This document shows, piece after piece, positions 46,926 to 56,604 of a DNA stretch of 64,000 bases (position 1 is its first letter; each line of letters opens with the position of its first letter). The notes under the pieces were generated by a model that ran no database searches, was not told the origin of the DNA, and worked only from the letters and a program-made list of their open reading frames with translations. A program made the translations under genes and the position numbers. The stretch lies in NCBI RefSeq assembly GCF_904846075.1, contig NZ_CAJGZH010000003.1, positions 248,001-312,000 on the forward strand, given 5' to 3'. The DNA is from Psychrobacter glacincola (GTDB lineage Bacteria > Pseudomonadota > Gammaproteobacteria > Pseudomonadales > Moraxellaceae).

Positions 46926-48218
46926 TTATAATATCTTTTTGAGTACACTAGCAAAACGCTGCCCTGCACTTTGAAAAACACCAGTGACTCGATTTTTTTG
47001 AATCGCTTCAGGCTCGCTTTTTTCACTACGGCGAAACTGCTCGCTTTGACTATATAATAGTGTACCAAATGCCGTTTGATAAGCACGATCATTTACTTGA
47101 CTGTTTAGCTGCTTAAATGACTCATCATTATCAAAATGATTATGAGCACTAATAGCAGGATGAGTGTTGGTTAATACTACGGGCATTTTGAGCAATTTTT
47201 TGGTAAAGGGTATCATACCTTTAATCGCCGTACCGCCACCTGTGAGTACGATACCTTTGTCGATATAGCCGATGAGATCAGCCTCATGTAATTGACGAGC
47301 AACTTCCGTAAATATCTGCACATAGCGCGCTTCAATAATACGGGCTAGATTATAAATACCAATATTAATCTCGTCACCTGTTCCTTGTGGTTTAAAGATA
47401 AAGAATGAGCTAGGATCCACACTATTGACATCGACAGTACCATGGGTTTTTTTCAGCTTTTCAGCTTCAATCATGGAGATACCAAAATCAGCTGAGATAT
47501 CCATCGTTACTTCGTGGCTGCCTGTCGCGATACAATGGGTAAATATGAGCTTGTTTTCTTTATAAACGCAAATACTGGTCGTACTAGCACCAATATCTAC
47601 CAAACAAACCCCTTGCTGGCGCTCGTCACTCATCAAACTATATTCAGCACTCGTCACTGCATCAAATACAATGTGGTCAATACCAACATCACAGCTTTGC
47701 AGTAATTTTTGAATATTCTGACGACTAGCAACGGGCATCATCATCATGTGGTACATCACAGTAATATTATGCGCCATCATTTCGATCGCATCATCCACCA
47801 TGAAATCTTGATCATCAACATAGATACCCTGCTGACAGCAATGCATTAAATAATAGTCTGAAGATAGATCGCGTGACTTGGCATTAGACAACGCCTGCAC
47901 CATATCTTTGGCACGTACCGCCTCATCTTCTACACGTACCTCGCCTGCACTATTTTTGCTCGATAATTCCGGTGTCGCTAAGGTCAACCACACACTGTGC
48001 ACACGGCAATTGGCAGTATCTTCTGCTTCTTGAATGGCTTGCTTAATAGCACCTTGTAGACGTTCACGGTGTTTTATTTGACCTTGGTAAAAATCGCTAT
48101 TTTTGACTTGTCCCGCGCCCAGAATACGGATGTCTTTTGCAGAGACAACGTTACCAATGACGACATAGACTGCCGTGGCACTTAGATGGACAACAACCAG
48201 ATTTTCAGTATTTTTCAT
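46926..48218 (-). CDS. ftsA: Cell division protein FtsA
   Basis: Actin-like membrane tether for FtsZ. 430 residues from the ATG at 48218 (MKNTENLVVVHLSATAVYVVIG). Visible are VCLVDIGASTTSICVYKENKLIFTH (phosphate 2/ATP loop), GIVLTGGGTAIKGM, and the C-terminal amphipathic helix RFASVLKKIL that targets the membrane. The N-terminal 100 residues are divergent compared with well-studied homologues. No strong ribosome binding site precedes either possible start (48218 or 48266). It lies between ftsQ and ftsZ. Confidence 0.94.
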   Translation of the reverse strand: MKNTENLVVVHLSATAVYVVIGNVVSAKDIRILGAGQVKNSDFYQGQIKHRERLQGAIKQAIQEAEDTANCRVHSVWLTLATPELSSKNSAGEVRVEDEAVRAKDMVQALSNAKSRDLSSDYYLMHCCQQGIYVDDQDFMVDDAIEMMAHNITVMYHMMMMPVASRQNIQKLLQSCDVGIDHIVFDAVTSAEYSLMSDERQQGVCLVDIGASTTSICVYKENKLIFTHCIATGSHEVTMDISADFGISMIEAEKLKKTHGTVDVNSVDPSSFFIFKPQGTGDEINIGIYNLARIIEARYVQIFTEVARQLHEADLIGYIDKGIVLTGGGTAIKGMIPFTKKLLKMPVVLTNTHPAISAHNHFDNDESFKQLNSQVNDRAYQTAFGTLLYSQSEQFRRSEKSEPEAIQKNRVTGVFQSAGQRFASVLKKIL

Positions 48219-48385
48219 GGTACCAGACAAATTATCGCTAAACAGGAGACCAAATGACGTCTCCATTAGATCATTAAAAAAAGCGTTATCAACACGCTAT
48301 GATGTTGTATATTCTGTGCTACAAACTATCAAAATAGCTCAAACTAAAATGCTAACCAGTTTTTGCTTATGCTATCTATCTATCG

Positions 48386-49180
48386 TTATTCTGCTTCATC
48401 GATTTTTGGCTGTGCCATATCCCAAGCGATGGTAAAACCATTTTTATAGCGCAAATCTACAGACTGTATTTCGCCTCGACGCTCACTTAACTGATTGCCG
48501 AGCAGCTGACTCAAACTCAGCAGCTTTTGTGCAGTATTCTCATTATCAACAATCACACGCAGTCCATTGTCAAAACGAATCAGCCAAGTCATTCTTGGTG
48601 ACAGGATAATATCTTCGACTTGCATACCAAGTGGCGCATACCAGTCGTTAACTTGCTGCATCTGCTGCATGATAACTGGGGCTTGCGTTATCTCACCTTG
48701 TAAGGTGGCGAAGCGTTCTTGCGTCAGATCTTTACTATCAGCAGGGACAAAAACCGCACCTTTTGCATCCACCAAACGCTCTGTACCAAAATTAGCAACC
48801 GCTTGCTTAGGTAATGCAGTAACGACTATGCCCCGTTGCCAATCACGAGAAATGCTGACCTGATCAACCCAAGCCAGACCCGTCGTAATATCTCTTAACG
48901 CTTGCAAATCAGAGGTAAAAAAGCTGCTTACCTTTTGTTGATTCATAACCTGTTGCAATGCGCGATACTGGGTAACTGTTAAACCCTGATTATTCACATG
49001 GATAGAAGCTGGCGGTGCATCACGCAACGCTTTTCCACCCATTATCAATATCAGTACGAGCAACCCTAGTACCAATACCATAAAAAAATATTTGAGCGAA
49101 GTCGGTACTTGGAACTTAGAGTTTGGGCGACGGGTTTTATCACTCATCAAGTCAGTTACCTCGTTGACAGTTTGAGCCAT
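48386..49180 (-). CDS. ftsQ: Cell division protein FtsQ
   Basis: Bitopic inner-membrane divisome protein. 264 residues: a basic cytoplasmic tail, one membrane segment at about 31-50 (YFFMVLVLGLLVLILIMGGK), then the POTRA domain (SFFTSDLQALRDITTGLAWVDQVSISRDW) and the beta domain with VDLRYKNGFTIAW at the C-terminus. AAAGGT precedes the ATG. It is followed by ftsA. Confidence 0.95.
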   Translation of the reverse strand: MAQTVNEVTDLMSDKTRRPNSKFQVPTSLKYFFMVLVLGLLVLILIMGGKALRDAPPASIHVNNQGLTVTQYRALQQVMNQQKVSSFFTSDLQALRDITTGLAWVDQVSISRDWQRGIVVTALPKQAVANFGTERLVDAKGAVFVPADSKDLTQERFATLQGEITQAPVIMQQMQQVNDWYAPLGMQVEDIILSPRMTWLIRFDNGLRVIVDNENTAQKLLSLSQLLGNQLSERRGEIQSVDLRYKNGFTIAWDMAQPKIDEAE

Positions 49181-49741
49181 AACGACCTTTGTCCCTATAT
49201 TTGCATAAAACTGATCATGCTATTTATAAATGTAACTCTGCATATTTTTGCAGAAGCCTATTAAGTTGACATATTATCAAAATATTTTACTAAAACGATT
49301 TATAGGATGACATTATGCTCATTTAAACGTAACATTTTTCTTAATTTATGAATAACTTATGAGCTAAATTCATAGAAAACAGAAATATCACTAAAACAGA
49401 CCTATAATTACAATATTAACGTATTTTATGGTTAAACAATAGCTTAACCCCTACTAGTGACAACGAATTTACACAAGTTTACATGACGCTGTGGTATAGC
49501 AGCTCTAGTGATACATTAACCCGTTCTAGTCTAGTAGTATTATCAGGCTATAAGAAAAATTTAACTCTAATGATTCATAAGTTTTGTCACTGGTTTATTA
49601 AGACAGCCTATCAATGACAACTGTCTCAATAAATAGCAATAGCATTATGAACAATGCTAAAAAATGAGCAATGTTAAAGAATGAGCAATATTAAAAAGTA
49701 GCATTGCTAAATAACTATTTAAGTAATAACTGCTAAACAAA
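49181..49741. other. Long AT-rich gap between ddl and ftsQ
   Basis: 560 bp with no gene inside a cluster that is usually tightly packed. It includes three tandem 17-nt repeats (49646-49696). Presumably carries a promoter for ftsQAZ. No clear -35/-10 pair was assigned. Confidence 0.55.
49646..49696. repeat. Three tandem 17-nt degenerate repeats in ddl-ftsQ gap
   Basis: TATGAACAATGCTAAAA (49646-49662), AATGAGCAATGTTAAAG (49663-49679) and AATGAGCAATATTAAAA (49680-49696), about 45 bp past the ddl stop codon. Confidence 0.75.
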
Positions 49742-50749
49742 TCACTCTAATGTCTGCGCTAAAATATGCCAGCACAATGCATCAAAGTCCATGCCTCGAG
49801 CCTTGGCTGCCATCGGAACCAAGCTATGGCTGGTCATGCCTGGCACTGTATTGATTTCAAGCAACCAGAAGTTGCCTGCTTCATCTTGCATAGCATCGAT
49901 GCGTCCCCAGCCTTTGGCATCAACAGCACGGAACGCTGCAAGGCTCAAATCTTGTAAATGCTTTTCGTCAGCAGCGCTCAGACCACAGGGGATATAGTAA
50001 CTGGTATCATTGCGATTATACTTGGCTTCAAAATCGTAGAAGTTGGTAATATCAGCAGGCTCAAGACGAATGACTGGATAGGCTTCATCGTCGATAATGA
50101 CGATTGTAAACTCGCGACCAGTAATCCAGCGCTCAGCCATAACTGCATCACCGCACTGTACCGCCGTTGCATAAGCCGCTGGCAACTCATCAAGATTGTT
50201 GACCTTGGTCATACCAATACTGGAGCCTTCATGAACGGGCTTGATAATAAGTGGTAAACCTAGCATGTTGACCACTTGCTGCCAGTCAGTCTCAGCTGTT
50301 AATAATGAAAATGGCGCGGTTGCTAACCCACAACCCTGCCACAATTGCTTGGTACGAACCTTATCCATACCCAACGCTGATGCCAGAATGCCTGAACCTG
50401 TCTGTGGAATATCAAACCATTGCAGCACACCTTGCAACAAACCATCCTCGCCGCCGCGACCATGCAGTACGTTGAACACGCGGTCATACTCGCGTAGCTC
50501 CGTGATGTCTTGATGCTTAGGGTCGAAATGAGTGGCATCAACGCCTTGGTTTTGTAGCGCCTGCAATACAGCGGCACCACTGTCTAACGACACGCTGCGT
50601 TCATTGCTACTGCCGCCGTAGACAACCGCCACTTTACCAAATTGTCTGGCATCTTTTGCATCACTGGTCGTCGTGTTTAGAGTGGCATCATTGCTCTCTA
50701 AATTATCTGAATTTTGAGTGCTGGTATTTTCTTTAGTATCAGTCGTCAT
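49742..50749 (-). CDS. ddl: D-alanine--D-alanine ligase
   Basis: Makes D-Ala-D-Ala for peptidoglycan; ATP-grasp enzyme, cytosolic. 335 residues; the first 35 are a polar extension (Thr, Asn, Ser) before KVAVVYGGSSNERSVSLDSG. Family motifs are NVLHGRGGEDGLLQG, KPVHEGSSIGMTKV and WLLEINTVPGMTSHSLVPMAA. AGGAACG lies upstream of the ATG. It directly follows murC (26 bp). Confidence 0.96.
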   Translation of the reverse strand: MTTDTKENTSTQNSDNLESNDATLNTTTSDAKDARQFGKVAVVYGGSSNERSVSLDSGAAVLQALQNQGVDATHFDPKHQDITELREYDRVFNVLHGRGGEDGLLQGVLQWFDIPQTGSGILASALGMDKVRTKQLWQGCGLATAPFSLLTAETDWQQVVNMLGLPLIIKPVHEGSSIGMTKVNNLDELPAAYATAVQCGDAVMAERWITGREFTIVIIDDEAYPVIRLEPADITNFYDFEAKYNRNDTSYYIPCGLSAADEKHLQDLSLAAFRAVDAKGWGRIDAMQDEAGNFWLLEINTVPGMTSHSLVPMAAKARGMDFDALCWHILAQTLE

Positions 50750-50775
50750 GAAGATCGTTCCTAGAATTTTTTAGC

Positions 50776-52215
50776 TTACTTAATGTAAAGGTTATTGGCA
50801 GCCAAGTCGACAGCGATCTGCCCTACATTACCTGCACCTTGAGTAATGAGCATGTCATTGGCTTTTAATAAACGCTGCATGACAGGAGCTAAATTGTCCT
50901 TGTCAATAATTGTCGGTTCAACTTCACCGCGCAACCGAATACTACGTGCCAATGACTTGGTATCAGCGCCAGTAATTGGGCTTTCTCCTGCTGAATATAC
51001 GTCTAATAATAATAATTCATCAACGCTGGAGAGTACTTCGACAAAATCATCAAAGCAATCTCGGGTACGACTATAACGGTGCGGCTGAAACATCATTACC
51101 AAACGACGTTCAGGGAAACTTTGACGCGCCGCTTTAATGGTGGCATCGACTTCTTTTGGGTGATGACCATAATCGTCAATCAATAAAACATTACCATCAT
51201 TAAGACTGACAGAGGCATGCTGCTCAAAACGGCGACCAACGCCTTCAAATTTTTGCAGAGCGCGTTTGATCGCTTCGTCATCCACACCTTCATCAGTCGC
51301 CATCGTGATAGCAGCAAGCGCATTGTAAACGTTGTGAGTACCAGGAATGTTGAGGGTCAAACGTAAAGGTTCACGGTCACGGCGCAGTACCGTGAAGTGA
51401 GTTTTAGTACCTTCCGTCACTAAGTCGATGGCTTGAACGTCGTTAAAAGGCTCAAGTCCAAAGGTCAGTACGGGACGACCAATATCATCAATCATGGCAT
51501 ACAATTCTGGGTCGTCACCGCAGACCACCGCCAAACCATAGAATGGCATGTTTTGTAAAAACTGAATATAAGCAGCTTTTAATTTATCAAAACTATTCTC
51601 ATACGTTTCCATATGGTCTTGATCGATATTGGTGACAATCGCGGCCATCGGATGTAACGATAAAAACGACGCATCAGACTCATCGGCTTCTGCCACCAAG
51701 AAACGACTGCTACCTAGCGCAGCATTTTTACCAGATGCATTCAGCTTACCGCCAATCACGTAGGTAGGATCGAGTTGCCCTTCTGCCATCATGGTAGTCA
51801 ACAAACTGGTCGTCGTGGTTTTGCCATGAGCACCAGCAACAGCGATACCGTGACGATAACGCATCAACTCGCCCAGCATATCGGCACGGCGTACCACCGG
51901 CAAACGCGCTTCTAGTGCCGCTTTTACTTCAGGGTTGCTGCGATCAATCGCTGACGATACAACGATGACATCAGCATTAGCGATGTTCTTAGAATCATGA
52001 CCGATCGCAATATCAATACCAATCTGTGCCAAACGTTTGGTCACTAAGCTCTCAGCAATATCAGAACCACTTACTTGATAACCTTGATTGTTCATCACCT
52101 CCGCGATACCGCACATCCCCGAGCCACCAATACCGACAAAATGCAAATGCTCAATACGACGCATTTCTGGTATTTCAATCAAACGCTTAGGTAGAGCTTT
52201 CGCAGGGTTAGACAT
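50776..52215 (-). CDS. murC: UDP-N-acetylmuramate--L-alanine ligase
   Basis: Adds L-Ala to UDP-MurNAc, the first cytosolic step of the peptide stem. 479 residues. N-terminal nucleotide-binding [19 protein letters not shown]-binding P-loop [22 protein letters not shown] and the C-terminal [12 protein letters not shown] plus [10 protein letters not shown]. It follows murG and precedes ddl, the conserved dcw order. AAAGAGAAG precedes the ATG. Confidence 0.97.
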   Translation of the reverse strand: MSNPAKALPKRLIEIPEMRRIEHLHFVGIGGSGMCGIAEVMNNQGYQVSGSDIAESLVTKRLAQIGIDIAIGHDSKNIANADVIVVSSAIDRSNPEVKAALEARLPVVRRADMLGELMRYRHGIAVAGAHGKTTTTSLLTTMMAEGQLDPTYVIGGKLNASGKNAALGSSRFLVAEADESDASFLSLHPMAAIVTNIDQDHMETYENSFDKLKAAYIQFLQNMPFYGLAVVCGDDPELYAMIDDIGRPVLTFGLEPFNDVQAIDLVTEGTKTHFTVLRRDREPLRLTLNIPGTHNVYNALAAITMATDEGVDDEAIKRALQKFEGVGRRFEQHASVSLNDGNVLLIDDYGHHPKEVDATIKAARQSFPERRLVMMFQPHRYSRTRDCFDDFVEVLSSVDELLLLDVYSAGESPITGADTKSLARSIRLRGEVEPTIIDKDNLAPVMQRLLKANDMLITQGAGNVGQIAVDLAANNLYIK

Positions 52216-52298
52216 AGGGCTTCTCTTTATTAAAGGCTAATAAAATTTAGTGTATCAAAATAATTGGTAATAAAAACAGTCAGCTATAAGAATATAGG

Positions 52299-53384
52299 CT
52301 ACAGCGTTTGCCAGATAATATCAGCAACTTGCTTGCTCGCACTTCGATTGGCAAGGGCATGGCCTTTTTGGGCCATCGCTAGGCACTTCTCTCGATTAAG
52401 GGTAGCAAGCTCATTGCTCAAACGCTGCGCTGTCAACTCAGACTGCGGTAACAAAATCGCCGCATCGTGTGAGGTTAAAGTGCGGGCATTAGCAGTCTGA
52501 TGGTCATCTACCGCGTGCGGCAGCGGTACAAAAATTGCGGCAATACCAACGTTCTGGATTTCCGTAACCGTCAATGCGCCTGCTCGGCAAACAATAACAT
52601 CTGCCCAACTATAAGCGGCGGCCATATCGTCGATAAAAGGCTGTACCACAAACTTGTGCATATTCAAATCTTGCTCATCGTAAGCCGCTTGTGTGGCAGC
52701 CTCATTGTTACGCCCGCATTGGTGACGCACTTCAAAAGGCTGATTGAGCAATGCCAGCGCTTTTGGCACAGTGTCGTTTAAGGCTTGTGCACCAAGTGAG
52801 CCACCCACCACCAACAATTTGAGCGGTGAGTTGTCATTAACATCATAACGCACCGTCGGTTCAGAGACACCAGTGATGGCATTGCGTACTGGGTTACCCA
52901 CCGTTTCAAGCTTAGCATCCTGTGCACTATTGGCAAAGGTATCCTCAAATGCTTGCAGCACCTTGGTTGCAATCTTGGATAGGTAGCGATTACTCATGCC
53001 TGCAATGGCATTTTGTTCATGGATAATCAGAGGCGTATTGGTCAGACGTGCGGCGATACCGCCAGGCGCTGTCACATAACCACCAAAACCGACAACTATG
53101 TCAATTTGATTACTACGAATCACCTTTATAGCGGCCATTGTCGCTGACAATAAGGTCACCGGCAACTTTAATAAACGCCCGATTCCTTTACCGCGTAAAC
53201 CCTGCATCTCAATCGCATGAAAAGGATAACCAGTCGGTGCAACCAAGCCATTTTCCATACCATTTGGCGTTCCTAGCCAATGAATAACCGCACCACGCTG
53301 AGTCAATTCCTCAGCCACTGCCAGTGCTGGGAACACATGCCCACCAGTACCCGCGGCCATCATTAATATATGCGGTGCTTTCAT
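52299..53384 (-). CDS. murG: MurG glycosyltransferase (lipid II synthase)
   Basis: Transfers GlcNAc to lipid I at the inner face of the membrane. 361 residues. The N-terminal glycine-rich loop is MMAAGTGGHVFPALAVAEEL; VVGFGGYVTAPGG and HEQNAIAGMSNR follow, and the C-terminal CRAGALTVTEIQNVG binds UDP-GlcNAc. AGGCAGG precedes the ATG. ftsW and murD, usually upstream, are absent here; the next upstream gene is gshB. Confidence 0.96.
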   Translation of the reverse strand: MKAPHILMMAAGTGGHVFPALAVAEELTQRGAVIHWLGTPNGMENGLVAPTGYPFHAIEMQGLRGKGIGRLLKLPVTLLSATMAAIKVIRSNQIDIVVGFGGYVTAPGGIAARLTNTPLIIHEQNAIAGMSNRYLSKIATKVLQAFEDTFANSAQDAKLETVGNPVRNAITGVSEPTVRYDVNDNSPLKLLVVGGSLGAQALNDTVPKALALLNQPFEVRHQCGRNNEAATQAAYDEQDLNMHKFVVQPFIDDMAAAYSWADVIVCRAGALTVTEIQNVGIAAIFVPLPHAVDDHQTANARTLTSHDAAILLPQSELTAQRLSNELATLNREKCLAMAQKGHALANRSASKQVADIIWQTL

Positions 53385-53533
53385 GAACGCCTGCCTATCT
53401 TTTCTTTATTTATATGAAGGACTTATTATCCTATGATCATCTTAGTCATCAGCCAATAATGACCCTATAAAATCTCGCATAGTATAGTGTAAATCGTTGG
53501 CTGATATATAGCACTTTATGCACTGTCAATAAC

Positions 53534-53565
53534 AAAAATCCAAGCCGCGAGCAATCACGACTTGG
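53534..53565 (-). terminator. Rho-independent terminator of gshB
   Basis: On the minus strand CCAAGTCGTGA pairs with TCGCGGCTTGG (two G-U pairs, 4-nt loop), followed by ATTTTT. It lies about 160 bp past the gshB stop and separates it from murG. The rest of 53385-53722 shows nothing recognisable, although it should carry a murG promoter. Confidence 0.65.
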
Positions 53566-53722
53566 CTTTTATAAATACTATCGAAAAATCATAAAAGCAT
53601 CGTTTATAAATGACGTTTTATCGCCTTTTTATGCGCTATGAAAATATGCTGTTTATCAATCTATCTTAGCACACTGTTTTTTAAGTATTGTGCGCATAGC
53701 TTAGTGATAAATCACTCTATCC

Positions 53723-54706
53723 TTACAGTGTTGCGCAAACTGCTACTTTATTCTCAATGGCGATGATAAAATCGGTCGCAATATCTGTACCGCATTGATC
53801 ATCAATCTCACGTACACACGTTGGGCTGGTGACATTAATCTCGGTAATACGACCGCCGATTAAATCGAGCCCGACGAACATTAGACCTTTTTCTTTAACA
53901 ATCGGGGCGACGACTTCTGCCACTTGACGTTCGACATCGGTGAGCGGCATCGCAACACCGCTACCACCCGCCGCAAGATTACCACGGGTTTCGCCTTTGG
54001 TGGGAATACGCGCCAAGCTATAATCGACCACTTCACCATCAACGATCAACACGCGCTTATCGCCTTCTTTGATCTCTGGTAAATAACGCTGTGCCATAAT
54101 CGGCAAGGTTTCAAGCTCGGTTAAAACCTCAAGCGTGACACCGATATTTGGACTATCTGCGGTCAAGCGGAAAATACCCGTACCGCCCATACCATCTAAT
54201 GGCTTAACAATGACGTCTTGCTGCTCAGCGATAAACTTGCGAATATGCGCCTGTTTACTGGTCACAATCGTTGGGCTCATATAATCGCTAAACCACGTGG
54301 CAAAGAGCTTTTCATTACAATCACGTATCGCTTGTGGGTCATTGACCACTAGCACGCCTGCCGCTTTGGCATGATCAAGCATATAAGTGGCATAAATAAA
54401 ACGCATGTCAAACGGCGGATCTTTACGCATCAACACCACGTCATAGTCGCTGATTGGCGCTGTCGCTTTATCCTCTAACGTATAAAAATCTTTAGGATCA
54501 CGCTTGACGGTCACTGACTGCGTATCAACCATCAGTTGCCCACGATCCAACCACAAATCATGAATCTGACAATAGCCAAGGCTGTGCCCACGGTCTTGTG
54601 CCGACCACATCATAGCAAGGGTCGTGTCTTTTTTATAATTAACTTGCTCGATAGGATCCATAATAACGAGTATGTTTAACGATTTTTTTTGATTTGCTTG
54701 GCTCAT
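53723..54706 (-). CDS. gshB: Glutathione synthetase
   Basis: Joins gamma-glutamylcysteine and glycine, using ATP; cytosolic ATP-grasp enzyme. 327 residues from the ATG at 54706 (MSQANQKKSLNILVIMDPIEQVNYKKDTT); a GTG at 54718 is also possible. Motifs are LMRKDPPFDMRFIYATYML, KPLDGMGGTGIFRL and the C-terminal GLDLIGGRITEINVTSPTCVREID. pyrE lies 58 bp upstream. Confidence 0.96.
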   Translation of the reverse strand: MSQANQKKSLNILVIMDPIEQVNYKKDTTLAMMWSAQDRGHSLGYCQIHDLWLDRGQLMVDTQSVTVKRDPKDFYTLEDKATAPISDYDVVLMRKDPPFDMRFIYATYMLDHAKAAGVLVVNDPQAIRDCNEKLFATWFSDYMSPTIVTSKQAHIRKFIAEQQDVIVKPLDGMGGTGIFRLTADSPNIGVTLEVLTELETLPIMAQRYLPEIKEGDKRVLIVDGEVVDYSLARIPTKGETRGNLAAGGSGVAMPLTDVERQVAEVVAPIVKEKGLMFVGLDLIGGRITEINVTSPTCVREIDDQCGTDIATDFIIAIENKVAVCATL

Positions 54707-54764
54707 AATAAGGCTCACTTACGTTATATTATTAATATAGAACAGCTTCGAACTCAGTGCCCAA

Positions 54765-55487
54765 CTATACGCCGTACTGCGCGCGATAATGTTGCATCTT
54801 GGCAAGTTGGGTCGCGTCTTTATGCTGACCGCTTTGTACGCCATGGTCATCTGCCAAATAACTGATTAAATCATCGATATCGACGAGTGCACGCACTGGT
54901 ACCTCTAATGTCGACGCCAACTCTTGAATAGCAGAATGCTCAGCCTGACCTTTTTCTTTACGGTCAAGGGCAACGATAATACCAGCAACGCTAGCGCCCG
55001 CTTGCTCTAAAATCTCAACCACTTCGCGCATCGCCGTACCAGCGGTAATGACATCATCGAGTACCCAGACTGCTTTACCACTAACGTCAGCGCCTACTAA
55101 GTTGCCACCTTCGCCATGAGTTTTGGCTTCTTTACGATTATAGCCCCACTTGGCATTGATACCATGATGAATCCATAAGGCTTGCGCGGTTGCTGCCACA
55201 AAAGGAATACCTTTATACGCTGCCCCAAATATCACCAGCTCCTGCTCATCTGTACCGTTATGACTAGCAGCCATTTGCTCAGCCAAGGCATCAGCATAAC
55301 CACACGCGAGCAACGACAACATCTCACCTGACGCCAGCAAGCCTGCATTAAAAAAATACGGACTGATGCGACCAGACTTGAGGACAAACTCGCCAAATTT
55401 GAGAACTTGATTGTCTAAAGCCAGTTGGATAAATTGGTGTGAGGAGAAAGAAGGGTGTTGCGCATTAGGCATTGAGGCATTAAGCAT
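54765..55487 (-). CDS. pyrE: Orotate phosphoribosyltransferase
   Basis: Converts orotate to OMP in pyrimidine synthesis. 240 residues, slightly longer than the usual 213. LKFGEFVLKSGRISPYFFNAG at the N-terminus, KGIPFVAATAQAL, GYNRKEAKTHGEGGNLVG (mobile loop), and the PRPP-binding motif VWVLDDVITAGTAMRE. TAGGAACG precedes the ATG. gshB follows at 58 bp. Confidence 0.96.
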   Translation of the reverse strand: MLNASMPNAQHPSFSSHQFIQLALDNQVLKFGEFVLKSGRISPYFFNAGLLASGEMLSLLACGYADALAEQMAASHNGTDEQELVIFGAAYKGIPFVAATAQALWIHHGINAKWGYNRKEAKTHGEGGNLVGADVSGKAVWVLDDVITAGTAMREVVEILEQAGASVAGIIVALDRKEKGQAEHSAIQELASTLEVPVRALVDIDDLISYLADDHGVQSGQHKDATQLAKMQHYRAQYGV

Positions 55488-55548
55488 GGAAGCGTTCCTA
55501 TTGACAAAAAGAAGAGCAAAAAATTGGCGTTATTGTACGCATTATTGA

Positions 55549-56547
55549 TCAGCTTGACCAACCATTGATGTCGTAATCCTGCATGTTAGGATAACGAGTC
55601 AATAGGCCACTGCGCGATGAGAGATTAAAATAACACTGACCGTCATCACTCACTTGTATCTCCCAACCTAAATGATACGCGGCAACAATAACATGTCCTG
55701 TGAAAATGCGTATTTGACGGTAGGCATGGCGCTGCGATGGCTCACAAATGATTTGACTCAGCAGATAACTGCGTATGTGCTGACAGATTTGCGCGGCGCT
55801 ATAGCGGTGATTGATACTTTTGCGTGTCTCGCACTGCCTCAATGCATGGACAGCGACGCTACACGCCATAATGTCAGTAGCCAAACTGCCCTCGCCTGTC
55901 TCAAATTGCTGCGGCTGCAACACCACCTGCCAATCTTCGGCGTAAACACTGTTGAGCAACTCATCTGGATTATACCGTTTGGTCAATGCACGTAAAGAAG
56001 CCTGTTTGTTTTTAGCATTACTACTAACGCTCGTATCGATACTTACAGAAGAGCCATTCAGTGCAAAACCGTAACGATGCAGTTTTGGATAAGCACGAAG
56101 CGCCTGCTGAATATCAGCCATGTCGAGCAAAGTCATACCATTTAATGATGATAATAATGGTTGCGCGCTGTGATTGTGATAAAAGCTGTCTGGAAACTCG
56201 ACAAGCTCTGCTGCCCGCAGTAATGACAGATGCTCGCCCAATACTTCTGAAGCAATCAGCGACCATTTTGACAAGCTGTGTTCTTTAGGCTGATAAAAAC
56301 GCGCAGAGCGACCATAAAGTCGTTGCAACTGACCATTTAAGCGCCTAGCAGGCTCTGGAATATCGCTCAAGGGTCTGGCAGGATCAAGTGCCAAGCGACT
56401 CGGGTCAAAATTAGGATGTACAATCGCAGGTTGGGTACTATCTGGCAAAATAGACGACTGCTCAGCATTGCCTTCTGAAATTGTACCGCCTGCTGCTGTA
56501 AGATCAGCACTGGGTAAATGAGTGTCAGAAGTAGAAGGCTGGGTCAT
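55549..56547 (-). CDS. Hypothetical protein, 332 residues
   Basis: No family recognised. From the ATG at 56547 (MTQPSTSDTHL), chosen for GGAG 5 bases upstream. The first 60 residues are polar and Ser/Pro-rich. Then helical segments with LNGQLQRLYGRSARFYQPKEHSLSKWSLIASEVLGEHL and, later, LATDIMACSVAVHALRQCE and CQHIRSYLLSQIICEPSQRHAYRQIRIF. No signal peptide or membrane segment. It lies 62 bp before pyrE, so it may share its transcript. Confidence 0.72.
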   Translation of the reverse strand: MTQPSTSDTHLPSADLTAAGGTISEGNAEQSSILPDSTQPAIVHPNFDPSRLALDPARPLSDIPEPARRLNGQLQRLYGRSARFYQPKEHSLSKWSLIASEVLGEHLSLLRAAELVEFPDSFYHNHSAQPLLSSLNGMTLLDMADIQQALRAYPKLHRYGFALNGSSVSIDTSVSSNAKNKQASLRALTKRYNPDELLNSVYAEDWQVVLQPQQFETGEGSLATDIMACSVAVHALRQCETRKSINHRYSAAQICQHIRSYLLSQIICEPSQRHAYRQIRIFTGHVIVAAYHLGWEIQVSDDGQCYFNLSSRSGLLTRYPNMQDYDINGWSS

Positions 56548-56604
56548 GAAATCTCCATAAGCTATAAAATATAAAAACAATTCTAATTAAATCAAACTGG
56601 CATA

